DNA of 64,000 bases from the NCBI RefSeq assembly GCF_003259155.1, contig NZ_QGMQ01000011.1:1-64000 (forward strand), written 5' to 3'. Shown here one piece after another: positions 11,801 through 20,142 of this stretch. The notes under the pieces were generated by a model. The model searched no databases. It had not been told where the DNA came from and saw only the letters and a list, made by a program, of their open reading frames with translations. Numbering within the stretch: position 1 is the stretch's first letter; every line of letters starts with the position of its first letter. The DNA comes from Marinimicrobium alkaliphilum. GTDB taxonomy: Bacteria; Pseudomonadota; Gammaproteobacteria; Pseudomonadales; Cellvibrionaceae. A program made the translations under genes and the position numbers.

Positions 11801-14800
11801 GGCACCGGGGCCATCGATACCGCTGGCAATGCCCTGCTGCTATTTACCGGCGGCACCGCTCACGCGGTGGATACCGTGGCCCCGGATACGCCGGAGGTCA
11901 GTTTCACCCAGGACCCGGTCAACGCCGATAACCACAGCAGCATTAGCCTGAACCTGACCGATGCCGAGCTGGACAGCACGGCGGATTACACCCTCACCAC
12001 CGACGGCGGTACCGGGAGTGTCAGTGGCTCGGCCACCATCACCGATGCCGATCAGACCTTAAGCGGCATCGATGTTTCAGGCCTGGCAGACGGCACCCTA
12101 ACCGTCAGCCTGACCCTGACCGATGCGGCCGGCAATGTCTCCGACGCAGCGACGGCCACCGCTACCAAAGACGCGACACCTGCTTTGGTGCAAAGCGTGA
12201 GTATCACCGATGGCGACTATGCCGAGGGCGAGACGATTCACCTGACTGTCGAGCTGAACAAAGACGTTACCGTGACCGGCACCGATGCCACTCTGGCCAT
12301 CGACATTGGCCCGGACACGCGCAATGCCGAATTTGTCAGCGAAGTCGATGGACTCCTGAACTTCCGCTACACCGTGCAGGACGGCGATAACACCGATGCC
12401 AACGGCGTGACGGTATTGGCCTCCGGTATTACCTTGAATACCACCACCATCGAAGACAGCGCCGGCAACGCCGCTGACCTCAGCTTTGCCCAGCAGAGCT
12501 TTGACAGTGTGCAGGTGGATACCATTGCGCCGGATGAACCGGTGGTGAGCGCCCCCGCCGAAGCGCTAAGCGTGAGCACCGACAACTTCGAAATTGCTGG
12601 CAGCTTGGGCGAGGACGACATTACGGTGCGGCTCTACGCCGACAACAATCAGGACGGCACCCCCGATGATCCGAGCGATCCGCTGGAAAGTGCCGTGGTC
12701 ACAAGCGGCCAGTGGAGTATCGACCACACTCTGATACAAAACAGCGACAACCATTTGGTCGTCATTGCTCAGGACGCGGCGGGTAACCGCTCCGCCCCCG
12801 TAGCCGTGCCGGTAATCACTCACGACAATATCGCACCGGCTGCACCCGAAAATCTGGCACTGGACCCGAGCACCGACAGCGGTGCCAGCGACAGCGACGG
12901 TATTACCAACATCACCGAGCTGCTGATCAGCGGCACCGCCGAAGCCAACAGCACGGTAATACTCACCAGCGACCTGGACGGCGAAGTGGGCTCTGCCACG
13001 GTAGACAGCGACGGCGATTGGGAAATCACAACCGACACCTTGAACGACGGCGAACACGAACTCACCGCCATTGCCACCGATGCGGCGGCTAATAGCAGTG
13101 ACGCCTCTTCTATGTTGACCGTGACGGTGGATACCCAGGCACCCACCATCGGTGCCATTGCCAACCAGCACATCAGTCTGATACACGGCAGTAACCCCAT
13201 CAGTTTTACTCTGACAGATGATGTCACCGATGCCGATACCATTGACCTGGAACTGACCAGCAGCGACGCCGACGTGTTGCCCGAGACCAGGATCGACCTG
13301 GGCGGCAGTGGTGAAGACCGGTCAATGCTGTTGTTGGGTGAGGCACCCGGTGTGACCGAAATTACCCTGACGGCCACCGATACGGCGGGCAATAGTGAAT
13401 CCCTCAGTTTCGAAGTACTTGTCAATACACCGCCCAGCATCGGTGGCGACCCTGCGGACTCGGTAGACACCCATCAGTCTTACCGTTTCGAGCCCAGCGC
13501 CACTGACCCGAATGGGGGCACACTGATGTTCAGCATCAGCAATACCCCGCCATGGGCAGAGTTCGACAGCACCACCGGGGCACTCAGTGGTACACCTACT
13601 GACGTGGGCAGTTTCAGTAACATTGTGATCACCGTCACCGACGGCCTCGACTCGGCCACCCTGGCGCCCTTTGCTATTGAGGTACAGCAAGGCAACCGGA
13701 AACCGGAAATCAGCGGCGATCCACCCACAGAGGTGATGGTGGGCGAGGTCTATCACTTTGCGCCCAGCGCCAGCGACCCCGACGGTGACACCCTAAGCTT
13801 CAGTGCCAGCGGGCTACCGGGCTGGCTGTCGCTCAATCGCGATACCGGCGAACTTACCGGCACGCCAGACGAGGCGGACAAAGGTGCCAGCGCCACTGTC
13901 ACTCTGAGTGTGAGCGACGGCGAACTGAGCGACAGCCTGCCAGGGTTTACGGTGACCGTCATTGCCTTTGAAGATATCGAGCCGCCGCAATTGACGGTAC
14001 CAGCAGACCGGGTGATTGATGCCCGCGAATTGCGTCCGCGCATCACCCTGGCGCAACTTCTTGGATTGCCCGCCGATGCCGGCGGTGAGCCACTGGCCGA
14101 CGCTCTGGCAGTACTGACCACAGACAACGTGGACGGCGACGGCTGTTGCTCACCCATGGCAGAAGGGTTTGAAAGCGGTAGCCAGCGCCTGCGCCCGGGC
14201 CGCCACGATATTGTCTGGCGCGCAGTGGACAGCGCCGGCAATGAAGCCGAGGTCATTCAGACGCTGTACTTACGACCCATGGTTTCTCTTAGCCGGGATC
14301 AGGTTACCCTGCCCGGTAACCAAGTATCCGTTCGGGCCATACTTAACGGGCCCTCACCCTTCTATCCTTTCGAGGTACCCTACACCCTCGATAGCGACAC
14401 CACCGCTTCTGCCGAGGATCACGACCTAAGCGACGGCACCCTGGTGTTTGAGCAGGGCGAAACAGAAAAAACCCTGACAGTAACCCTGAGCGACAGCGCC
14501 AATCTGAATAACCGTGAGTTGGTCATCCGACTTGACGACCGTGACGACACCCGCCTGAATGAAAGCTACAGCGGTGAGGCGCCGGCATTGCATCACCTCA
14601 ATACCAGTGCAAGGCACCGGCATGTGATCCGAATCCTGGAAGGCAATGTGCCGCCGCGAGTGGCCCTGCAGCTGACCCAAGGCGGTCGCAGCGCTGCCCT
14701 GGTGGCGCCGGATGCGGGCCCCGTGACCGTCGCCGCCACTGTAGTGGACCCCAACACTGATGACAGCCACAGTTTTGACTGGTCGAACACCGACAACTCA

Positions 14801-15829
14801 CTGACCGCCAGCGCCAACGGCGTGACCGCAGAGCAATTGGTCTTTGATCCCTCAGATCTGTCACCGGGGCGCTACAGCGTTGAAGTGTGGGTCACCGACA
14901 GTGGCGGCGAGAGCGGCCGGGCGCGCCTGCCCGTGCGCGTAGTAGCAACCTTGCCTGAACTCGACCCCGAGCAGGACAGCAACGATAACGGCATTGACGA
15001 TGCCACCGAGGGCCTGGGAGACCGCAACAACAACGGCATCCCGGACTATCTGGATGCCACACCCTCGGCCAACGTCCTGCCACACCAGATCGCACAGCGC
15101 GAGAGCTTCCTGCTGGAGTGCGACCCCGGGGTGCGCTGCCGTATTGGCTCCCGCGCCCTGATGGGTGATTCCGGCGGTGTGCTGTTGGTGGATGATGACT
15201 TCGACCGGCAATCGGACCTGCCTACCGACGACGGGTTCGAACCGATCGGAGGCGTGTTTGATTTTGAACTGCACGACCTGCTGGAACCCGGCCAAAGTGT
15301 TCGGGTGGTGGTGCCGCAACGGGCTCCCATTGTGCCGGATGCGGTCTATCGCAAACTGGTCAACGGCCAGTGGCAGGACTTTGTCGAGGACGAGGGCAAC
15401 GCCCTGCACTCAGCCGGCGGCGAAGAAGGGCAGTGCCCACCACCGGGAGACGACACTTGGGAGCCGGGCTTGGCGGAAGGCCACTGGTGCGTTCAGCTCA
15501 CCCTTGAAGACGGTGGCCCCAACGATGCCGACGGCGAGCGCGATGGCTCGATTAGCGACCCTGGGGCGGTCAGCCGCCGAATTGACAATCAAGACGAAGA
15601 GGAGCCACCGGAGCAGGAGCCCCCTGAAGAGGAGAATCCAGAAGAAGAGGCTACCGAGCCTGTGGAGCAGGTCAGGATCAGCAGTGCGGGCCGCAGCTCG
15701 GGCCACAGTAGTCTGGGACTATGGCTGCTGGTTTTGGTCGGCGGTTTGCGCCCAACACTGACTGCACTCAAGGCACGTGCTCGCCGCAACGCCAAGCGTG
15801 ACGACAGAAACAACGGAGAACGCACATGA
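5816..15829 (+). CDS. Giant DUF4347 / beta-propeller / Ig-repeat surface protein
   Basis: 3337-aa exported protein, probably a surface adhesin. In order: Sec signal peptide (1 to about 22); DUF4347 (about 53-205, with HLITHGRPG and YGCDIAG); a YVTN/lactonase-like beta-propeller (about 205-583, repeated SPDGxxVYV); a cadherin-like segment (to about 715); two 119-residue Ig-like repeats (718-950); four repeats starting NISGATG/IGDTVTATWNN (955-1395); duplicated Bap-like Ig modules (about 1395-2440); two dystroglycan/He_PIG-type domains (about 2540-2720); a Calx-beta-like segment (about 2825-2920); a thrombospondin-3-like calcium loop (DSNDNGIDDATEG, NNNGIPDYLDA); a choice-of-anchor-U-like domain (GPNDADGERDG); a Glu/Pro linker; and a C-terminal tail of Ser/Gly, hydrophobic stretch and Arg cluster resembling GlyGly-CTERM signals. 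ATG 5816 is preceded by AGGTAG. The first 2.1 kb is visibly more AT-rich than the rest. Its stop overlaps the next gene's start. Binding target unknown. Confidence 0.9.
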   Translation: MKKILTFLAVIASLFLHTVQGSTASADKELESQRLLNASAMLAEITGKSDLLLVAAELAEQKEALVSAAKRPIDAKLFSSLNELTGIAPDGSLYSGIHLITHGRPGKILLGERELEVDELARLLDRLLLKDGVVYLYGCDIAGNIEGTAFVDSLARQLGRPVIASTNSTGNSERGGDWELEYSSTPFDAEPLFAQRVEGFEVLLQSSDAIVYIEHLKQGDPGVDRMSGASDPVVSPDGRHVYVAAYTSSAINIFSRNAASGELTPAGAAVHNTGGVQHMQSAFSVDISPDGKHVYVGSPSSHAVVVLARDENTGQLSFVESNVTANEAFTVGGFIMVSVSPDGKSVYGVGGSGIHGLVVFDRNPETGRLTYVEEHIAGQNGNKLTQGFSPISSPINNIDYSAAGDYLYITSTANAVSVYARNTDTGSLTLEQVAENGINGVQGIQAASSLVVSPDENFVYVSGQGQNAVSVFSRDKDTGHITYVEHYTNGAGGISTMAQARSLAMSPDGRYLYVSAIESDAITVFERNIHTGSLSVAASRVNGQDGVLGIATVSGMVTDPLNQHLYSAGQGENAIAVFSLPIPGIVLASVTASADESGPAVTLDDQLLTFDSDDTHLQSGSVTIESGFKPGDQLHVTTQGGVTADYDADTGVLTLTGSATLETYRDILRSVSFQAGSDPDIGAGETSERAIAFRVNDGDNESAAAIVTVTVHGISAAAVTSVAVPANGTYIAGQNLSFTVNTSENVTVNTGTGTPRIALTIGATTRYATYLSGSGTSAVVFRYTVQAGDHDNDGIALAATLDPDGGTLRDSAGNDLNTTLNSVGSTTNVLVDAVAPTVSSVSVPSNGTYSTGQHLDFTVNTSKNVTVNTGGGTSRIALTIGATTRYATYLSGSGTSAVVFRYTVQAGDSDSDGIALAAALDPDGGTIRDNAGNDLNTALNAIGDTSGVLVDTALPTITAGNINISGATGNNGAYRIGDTVTATWNNTAGGDNNLAASDVSVDFSEFGGGGAVMATNDNDTWTATYDIVAGSIDATNRNVSVSATNANGTTTVADTTNATVDNIAPTVTDANISISGASGTGGAYIIGDTVTATWNNTAGGDNNSDTSSVTVDFSEFGGGSAIAATEDAGTWTASFELVTDTVDASDRNVSITATDDAGNSNTTADITNATVDTIAPTVSVANITLSGATGTNGAFIIGDTVTATWDDSASGDNNPDTDSVTVDFSEFGGSAIAATNNAGVWTATFDLSASAIDAADRNISVSATDNAGNQTATAGDHNVPVNTIAPQVSAGNIALNGASGTGGIFIAGDTLTVTWDNTAAGDNNSQPVASVTVDVSAFGGGSAVAASASGDEWSASFALDAGLEADNLNASVTAVTEAGNPTTTASTSNVSVDTQVPDAPGVSFDQSPISSVNADNISLTLSAAETDTTANYSISSDGGGTPVTGSATITNANQTLSGIDASDLDDGTLTVSLTLTDAAGNVSDAATATVTKDATPAEVQSLGLTDGDYAEGETIHLTVELNKDVTVTGTDATLAIDVGPETRSAEFVSEVDGLLSFRYTVQDGDNTDANGVTVLASGITLNTTTIEDSASNAADLNFAQQSFANVQVDTIAPDEPVVTAPAEALSVNTDTFEIAGTLSEDEVTVRLYADTNQDGLPDDPSDPLESAVVASSQWSIEHTLLRNTDNHLVVVAQDAAGNRSAPVAVPVITHDNVAPDAPESLALDPDSDSGASDSDGITNHTELLISGTAEAGSTVILNSNLDDEVGSTTANNEGDWEITTDSLTDGEHQLTATTTDAAGNISDVSSALSVTVDTEAPAQPSAPLLETSSDSGISNSDGITNDATPLITGTAEAESRIELVSNLEGAIGDVYVDGAGNWSITSDLLSDGNHQLTVTATDLAGNVSDTSEPLAINLDTQAPVITGSAADNAEPTDTEVNFVVTFSEPVHNLAIADFALGTTGTATGNVDTLTSSGGTSVTVSVSNVGGEGSLRLDYTGTGAIDTAGNALLLFTGGTAHAVDTVAPDTPEVSFTQDPVNADNHSSISLNLTDAELDSTADYTLTTDGGTGSVSGSATITDADQTLSGIDVSGLADGTLTVSLTLTDAAGNVSDAATATATKDATPALVQSVSITDGDYAEGETIHLTVELNKDVTVTGTDATLAIDIGPDTRNAEFVSEVDGLLNFRYTVQDGDNTDANGVTVLASGITLNTTTIEDSAGNAADLSFAQQSFDSVQVDTIAPDEPVVSAPAEALSVSTDNFEIAGSLGEDDITVRLYADNNQDGTPDDPSDPLESAVVTSGQWSIDHTLIQNSDNHLVVIAQDAAGNRSAPVAVPVITHDNIAPAAPENLALDPSTDSGASDSDGITNITELLISGTAEANSTVILTSDLDGEVGSATVDSDGDWEITTDTLNDGEHELTAIATDAAANSSDASSMLTVTVDTQAPTIGAIANQHISLIHGSNPISFTLTDDVTDADTIDLELTSSDADVLPETRIDLGGSGEDRSMLLLGEAPGVTEITLTATDTAGNSESLSFEVLVNTPPSIGGDPADSVDTHQSYRFEPSATDPNGGTLMFSISNTPPWAEFDSTTGALSGTPTDVGSFSNIVITVTDGLDSATLAPFAIEVQQGNRKPEISGDPPTEVMVGEVYHFAPSASDPDGDTLSFSASGLPGWLSLNRDTGELTGTPDEADKGASATVTLSVSDGELSDSLPGFTVTVIAFEDIEPPQLTVPADRVIDARELRPRITLAQLLGLPADAGGEPLADALAVLTTDNVDGDGCCSPMAEGFESGSQRLRPGRHDIVWRAVDSAGNEAEVIQTLYLRPMVSLSRDQVTLPGNQVSVRAILNGPSPFYPFEVPYTLDSDTTASAEDHDLSDGTLVFEQGETEKTLTVTLSDSANLNNRELVIRLDDRDDTRLNESYSGEAPALHHLNTSARHRHVIRILEGNVPPRVALQLTQGGRSAALVAPDAGPVTVAATVVDPNTDDSHSFDWSNTDNSLTASANGVTAEQLVFDPSDLSPGRYSVEVWVTDSGGESGRARLPVRVVATLPELDPEQDSNDNGIDDATEGLGDRNNNGIPDYLDATPSANVLPHQIAQRESFLLECDPGVRCRIGSRALMGDSGGVLLVDDDFDRQSDLPTDDGFEPIGGVFDFELHDLLEPGQSVRVVVPQRAPIVPDAVYRKLVNGQWQDFVEDEGNALHSAGGEEGQCPPPGDDTWEPGLAEGHWCVQLTLEDGGPNDADGERDGSISDPGAVSRRIDNQDEEEPPEQEPPEEENPEEEATEPVEQVRISSAGRSSGHSSLGLWLLVLVGGLRPTLTALKARARRNAKRDDRNNGERT

Positions 15830-16917
15830 GTAGATACAATGTCTTGGGCCTGACACTGGTCACCCTGTCGCTACCCTTGAGCGCCGCCGACGCCCGCGAA
15901 GCTTCCCTGTGGGACAGCAATCGCCTATACCTGGGTGGCACCGTCGGGGTTGCCCACAGCGGTATCAGCCAACAGCGGGTCACCGACCGCTTTGCCGGGC
16001 TGGGTTATGACTTTGACGTTGAGCTGGAAGACCGCACTCGCGGCGCTTGGGGTGCGCTGGCCGGCTACCAGTGGAGCCGTCATTTCGCCACCGAGATTGG
16101 CTTTGTCGATATGGGGGGTGTGACGGCGCTCATCTCCGGGCAACCGAGCCGGATCCAGGACTACCTGGATAGCGGTGCCGACGCTCTGCCCCAGTCACTG
16201 AGCGGTTGGGAGCTCGCCGCCCTGGGGCACTATCCGCTGGGTGAGCACTATTACCTCTACGCCCGCGCCGGCGTAATGTTTAGCCGGGTTAGCACCCGCG
16301 CCGAGTCGCTATCGGACCAGGACTGGCAGCGCAGCGCAGAGGGACCCAGTCTTGGGCTGGGAGTGGGTTATCGTTTCGATCATCACTGGCGCGCCCGTCT
16401 GGGCTTGAGTTACTACGACCTGGATCAACAGCGCACCACCTTGGCCGGCCTGAGCCTCATCTATCAGTTGGGACAGCCGGCGGAGCGCCCTACCCGCACA
16501 CCAGCACCGATGGTAGAACCCGCACCCGAGCGGCCAGATCGGACCGAGCCGGCCCCCTCACCTGCAAGCTACCCCGACGGCCCGAGTCTGGCCTTGACCT
16601 TTGCTTACAACAGCCATGCAGTGGGAGACGAGTTTGTAGGCAGGCTGGCCGAAGTGGCTGAGCAGCTACATGACGATCCTAAGCTGCGCCTACAACTGAC
16701 CGGCCATGCTGACAGCTGGGGGCCAAGCGACTACAACCAGGCGTTATCAGTAGAACGGGCTGAGGCCGTACGTGACTTTATGGTCGAGGCCTTCGAGCTT
16801 GCGCCGGAGCGCTTTGAGGTGCGCGGCTACGGCGATCAGCGCCCGTTTGTCAACAATGACACCCCCGAGGGGCGGTCAATGAACCGCCGGGTAATCCTCG
16901 AATGGCTTGAGCCCTAG
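15826..16917 (+). CDS. OmpA-family outer-membrane protein
   Basis: 363-aa envelope protein with a signal peptide (about 1-23), an eight-strand-type OmpA-like beta-barrel (about 30-220, ending in LSLIYQLG), a Pro-rich linker (about 225-255) and a C-terminal OmpA peptidoglycan-binding domain. In that domain the diaminopimelate-contacting elements are visible: TGHAD, then NQALSVERAEAV, GYGDQRP and NRRV. The barrel would sit in the outer membrane and the C-terminal domain would grip peptidoglycan. The start ATG overlaps the stop of the giant surface protein gene as ATGA, so the two are probably translationally coupled and may work together in surface display or anchoring. The stop codon overlaps that of the convergent deacetylase gene in the palindrome CTAG. 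Confidence 0.9.
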   Translation: MSRYNVLGLTLVTLSLPLSAADAREASLWDSNRLYLGGTVGVAHSGISQQRVTDRFAGLGYDFDVELEDRTRGAWGALAGYQWSRHFATEIGFVDMGGVTALISGQPSRIQDYLDSGADALPQSLSGWELAALGHYPLGEHYYLYARAGVMFSRVSTRAESLSDQDWQRSAEGPSLGLGVGYRFDHHWRARLGLSYYDLDQQRTTLAGLSLIYQLGQPAERPTRTPAPMVEPAPERPDRTEPAPSPASYPDGPSLALTFAYNSHAVGDEFVGRLAEVAEQLHDDPKLRLQLTGHADSWGPSDYNQALSVERAEAVRDFMVEAFELAPERFEVRGYGDQRPFVNNDTPEGRSMNRRVILEWLEP

Positions 16918-17927
16918 CGCGAATCCCCCAGTCCTTCAAAAAAGTATTGAGCGTTGCGCGCCAGAGACTCCAGATGGTACCCCCCTTCCTGCACCACCAG
17001 TGTGGGCAGGTTCAGGGCCCGAATGGCTGCGCCCATGCGCTCAAAGCCCTGGGAAGTGACCGAGACCTTGGCCTGGGGATCTTCCTCATACACGTCAAAC
17101 CCCAAGGCCACAACCAGCACGTCTGGCTGATATAGACGAATGGCCTTGGCGGCCTCCTCCAGGCGGTCGAAGAACACCGACTCGGGCGAGTCGTGGGGCA
17201 TGGGCATATTGATATTGTAGCCGTAACCTTTGCCCTGGCCGCGTTCGTCTTCATAGCCGCTGACCACCGGATAGAAATTGGTAGGATCCCCGTGGATAGA
17301 GACGTAGAGCACGTCGTCGCGCTCGTAGAAAATCTCCTGGATACCCTGACCGTGGTGCATATCCGGGTCAAGAATCGCCACCTTGCCAAAGTTGCCGCGC
17401 AGCGCTTCGGCAGCGATGGCGGCGTTATTCAGGTAACAGAAGCCCCCGGCCGCATCGCGCCGGGCGTGGTGGCCCGGAGGGCGGCAGACGGCATAGGAGC
17501 GGCGCTCCCCCGCCAACAGTTCGTTAGCGGCCGACAGTGCGCTCTGGGCCGACCAGTAGGCCGCCTCCCAGGTGCCGGGGCCAATCGGGCAGCTGCCATC
17601 GGCTTGGTAACGGGCCGACTCGGCCAGAATACCGCGTAGGGGATTGGGCGAGCGTACAAAAATATTGGACATCACCTCCTCGCCCCAACCCTCTGGCCAG
17701 CGCCGATGAGCCGACTCCAGAAAGCGCAAGTAGCCGAGGTCGTGCACCCGCCCGATCATCTCCAGCCCGTGGTCAGTGGCGGTGGTGGGCTCGACGCCCG
17801 ACGCTTTCAGGCCTTTGAGCAGCTCCGGCGTGCGGGCCGGCAGTTCCTGGGGCGGCCGCATCTGTCCACGGTTCAGGTATGATTGCGGGGCATGTTTGTC
17901 CTGGCTGGGGTGGAAAAAAGCTTTCAC
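16914..17927 (-). CDS. Histone deacetylase-family amidohydrolase (acetylpolyamine amidohydrolase-like)
   Basis: 337-aa cytosolic zinc deacetylase of the arginase/deacetylase superfamily. Visible signatures are the His-His catalytic pair in RPPGHHA, the zinc ligands in DPDMHHGQG, the aspartate ligand in LGFDVYEEDP and the glycine-rich tail VVQEGGY. Bacterial members usually deacetylate acetylpolyamines or other small amides; the substrate here cannot be read from the sequence. The start is GTG 17927 with AGGAG six nt upstream. The gene stands alone, convergent with the OmpA gene (stop codons overlapping in CTAG) and divergent from ybiT. Confidence 0.92.
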   Translation of the reverse strand: MKAFFHPSQDKHAPQSYLNRGQMRPPQELPARTPELLKGLKASGVEPTTATDHGLEMIGRVHDLGYLRFLESAHRRWPEGWGEEVMSNIFVRSPNPLRGILAESARYQADGSCPIGPGTWEAAYWSAQSALSAANELLAGERRSYAVCRPPGHHARRDAAGGFCYLNNAAIAAEALRGNFGKVAILDPDMHHGQGIQEIFYERDDVLYVSIHGDPTNFYPVVSGYEDERGQGKGYGYNINMPMPHDSPESVFFDRLEEAAKAIRLYQPDVLVVALGFDVYEEDPQAKVSVTSQGFERMGAAIRALNLPTLVVQEGGYHLESLARNAQYFFEGLGDSR

Positions 17928-18006
17928 AGGCGACTCCTAATGCAAGTTGGCTCCCTGCATATTAGCTGCCCTGAGGCGATTTACCCAAACCTTTGGGTCA
18001 TTCCGG

Positions 18007-18035
18007 TTGGGACGCCAAGGGTTATCCGGTAGAAT
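18007..18035 (+). promoter_or_regulatory. ybiT promoter
   Basis: TTGGGA (18007-18012), a 17-nt spacer and TAGAAT (18030-18035), close to sigma-70 consensus. It lies inside the longest reading frame of ybiT and so supports the downstream GTG start at 18088. Confidence 0.65.
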
Positions 18036-18087
18036 ACGCCCCCTTCGCGCCGACGCTCGGCGCCCACTTCCCAGCCGGACCCTATTT

Positions 18088-19668
18088 GTGATCTCAACCG
18101 CCAACATCACCATGCAGTTCGGGGCCAAGCCCCTGTTCGAAAATGTCTCCGTCAAATTCAACAACGGCAACCGCTACGGCCTTATCGGCGCCAACGGCTG
18201 CGGCAAATCCACATTCATGAAGATTCTGGGCCGGGAACTCGAGCCCTCCGGTGGCCAGGTGATGCTGGAGCCCAACGTGCGCCTGGGTATCCTGCGCCAG
18301 GACCAGTTCGCCTACGAAGAGCACAGCGTGCTCGATACAGTGATCATGGGCCACACCGAGCTGTGGAAAATCAAGGCCGAACGCGACCGCATCTACGGCC
18401 TGGCGGAGATGAGCGAAGACGACGGCATGAAGGTCGCCGAGCTGGAAGTGCAGTTTGCAGAGCTGGATGGCTACACCGCCGAGGCCCGCGCGGGTGAGCT
18501 GCTCTTGGGGCTGGAGATTCCCGAGGCCCAACACACCGGCCCCATGAGCGCCATCGCACCCGGCTGGAAGCTGCGGGTGCTCTTGGCCCAGGCGCTGTTC
18601 TCCGATCCGGACGTGTTGCTGCTGGATGAGCCCACCAACAACCTGGACATCAATACCATCCGCTGGCTGGAAGATATCCTGACTCAGCGCAACAGCACTA
18701 TTATCATCATTTCCCATGACCGGCACTTTCTCAACAGCGTGTGTACGCACATGGCGGACCTGGATTTTGGCGAGTTGCGCGTCTACCCGGGCAACTACGA
18801 CGACTACATGACGGCGTCCACGCAGGCGCGCGAGCGCCTCCACAGCGAGAACGCCAAAAAGAAATCCCAGATTGCCGACTTGCAGGCCTTTGTCAGCCGC
18901 TTTTCTGCCAACGCCTCCAAGGCCAAGCAGGCCACCTCCCGCGCCAAGCAGCTGGAGAAGATCAAACTCGAGGATATCCCGCCGTCGAGCCGGGTCAGCC
19001 CCTTTATCCGTTTTACCCAGGACAAGAAGCTGCACCGCATGGCGGTCACGGTCGAGAAAGCGGGCAAGGCGTTCGACAAGCCGCTGTTTGAGGACCTGGA
19101 TCTGAGCGTAGAAGCGGGCGAACGGATTGCCATTATCGGCCCCAACGGCGCCGGTAAGACCACCCTGCTGCGCTGCCTGTACGGTGACGTCAAGCCGGAT
19201 GCGGGCAACATCAAGTGGGCCGAACAGGCCGACGTGGGTTATGTGGCGCAGGACCATTCCGATGATTTTGCCCACGAGGCGACCCTGTTTGAGTGGATGC
19301 AGCAGTGGACCACTGGCGACGAGCAAGTGGTCCGCGGTGCCCTCGGGCGCATGCTGTTTTCCAATGACGATGTGAGAAAGTCGGTACGGGTGATCTCCGG
19401 CGGCGAGCAAGGCCGGATGCTGTTCGGCAAGCTCAGCCTGATCAACCCCAACGTCATGCTGATGGACGAGCCCACCAACCACCTGGACATGGAGTCCATC
19501 GAGGCGCTCAACCTGGCCCTGGAGAACTACCCCGGGACCCTGATTTTTGTCAGTCACGACCGGGAGTTCGTCTCCTCCCTGGCCACCCGCATTATCGACA
19601 TGAGACCCGAAGGCCTGGTGGATTTCCACGGCTCCTACGACGAGTACCTGCGCAGCCAGGGCTTGTGA
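18088..19668 (+). CDS. ybiT: ABC-F ATPase YbiT
   Basis: 526-aa soluble ABC-F protein with two ATP-binding cassettes and no membrane segments; the family acts on the ribosome. Walker A motifs are GANGCGKST and GPNGAGKTT. Both Walker B regions read DEPTNxLD, and the second signature is ISGGEQ. Between the cassettes is the charged interdomain linker ([16 protein letters not shown]) typical of ABC-F factors. Sequence is strongly like E. coli YbiT throughout (530 aa, MQFGxKPLFENxSVKF opening). The frame is open from 17947, but homology and the promoter at 18007-18035 place the start at GTG 18088. A long stop-free antisense frame across it is a codon-bias shadow. Confidence 0.95.
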   Translation: MISTANITMQFGAKPLFENVSVKFNNGNRYGLIGANGCGKSTFMKILGRELEPSGGQVMLEPNVRLGILRQDQFAYEEHSVLDTVIMGHTELWKIKAERDRIYGLAEMSEDDGMKVAELEVQFAELDGYTAEARAGELLLGLEIPEAQHTGPMSAIAPGWKLRVLLAQALFSDPDVLLLDEPTNNLDINTIRWLEDILTQRNSTIIIISHDRHFLNSVCTHMADLDFGELRVYPGNYDDYMTASTQARERLHSENAKKKSQIADLQAFVSRFSANASKAKQATSRAKQLEKIKLEDIPPSSRVSPFIRFTQDKKLHRMAVTVEKAGKAFDKPLFEDLDLSVEAGERIAIIGPNGAGKTTLLRCLYGDVKPDAGNIKWAEQADVGYVAQDHSDDFAHEATLFEWMQQWTTGDEQVVRGALGRMLFSNDDVRKSVRVISGGEQGRMLFGKLSLINPNVMLMDEPTNHLDMESIEALNLALENYPGTLIFVSHDREFVSSLATRIIDMRPEGLVDFHGSYDEYLRSQGL

Positions 19669-19743
19669 TTGGGGGCACTTTTGCAGGCTAATTTTGTTAT
19701 GATTGGCCGCTAACGATGCACTAGCTGGAAGAGAGAGCCCCTT

Positions 19744-20139
19744 ATGCTGATCGAAGCCCCCGTTTCTCTGGGTGAGATGGTCGATAAAATCACCATTCTC
19801 GAGATTAAGACCGCCCAGATTACTGATGCTGACAAGCTCAAGAACGTCCGCCATGAGCTGGACGTCCTGACCCGTAAACTCAACGACCTGCTCGATGCCG
19901 AGGGCCTTGCGAAGCTGGCACCGCTCAAGGATTCGCTCAAAGCGATTAACCAGGAGCTGTGGATCATCGAGGACGATATCCGCGATTGCGAGCGCGCCAA
20001 GGATTTCGGCGAGAAATTTGTAGCACTGGCGCGAGCGGTCTACGTCACCAACGACAAGCGCGCCGCGGTAAAAAAAGACATCAATCTGGCCTTTGGCTCG
20101 GAATTGGTGGAAGAAAAGTCCTATAAGGACTACCAATAA
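19744..20139 (+). CDS. DUF6165 family protein
   Basis: 131-aa, highly charged and mostly helical protein, opening MLIEAPVSLGEMVDKITILE. It matches the DUF6165 pattern, whose members commonly sit in lipopolysaccharide or glycan gene clusters; no biochemical role is known to me. GAGAG is placed before the ATG. It ends only 3 nt before waaC, so the two are surely co-transcribed, suggesting a role tied to LPS core synthesis. No membrane segment or signal peptide. Confidence 0.8.
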   Translation: MLIEAPVSLGEMVDKITILEIKTAQITDADKLKNVRHELDVLTRKLNDLLDAEGLAKLAPLKDSLKAINQELWIIEDDIRDCERAKDFGEKFVALARAVYVTNDKRAAVKKDINLAFGSELVEEKSYKDYQ

Positions 20140-20142
20140 GCG

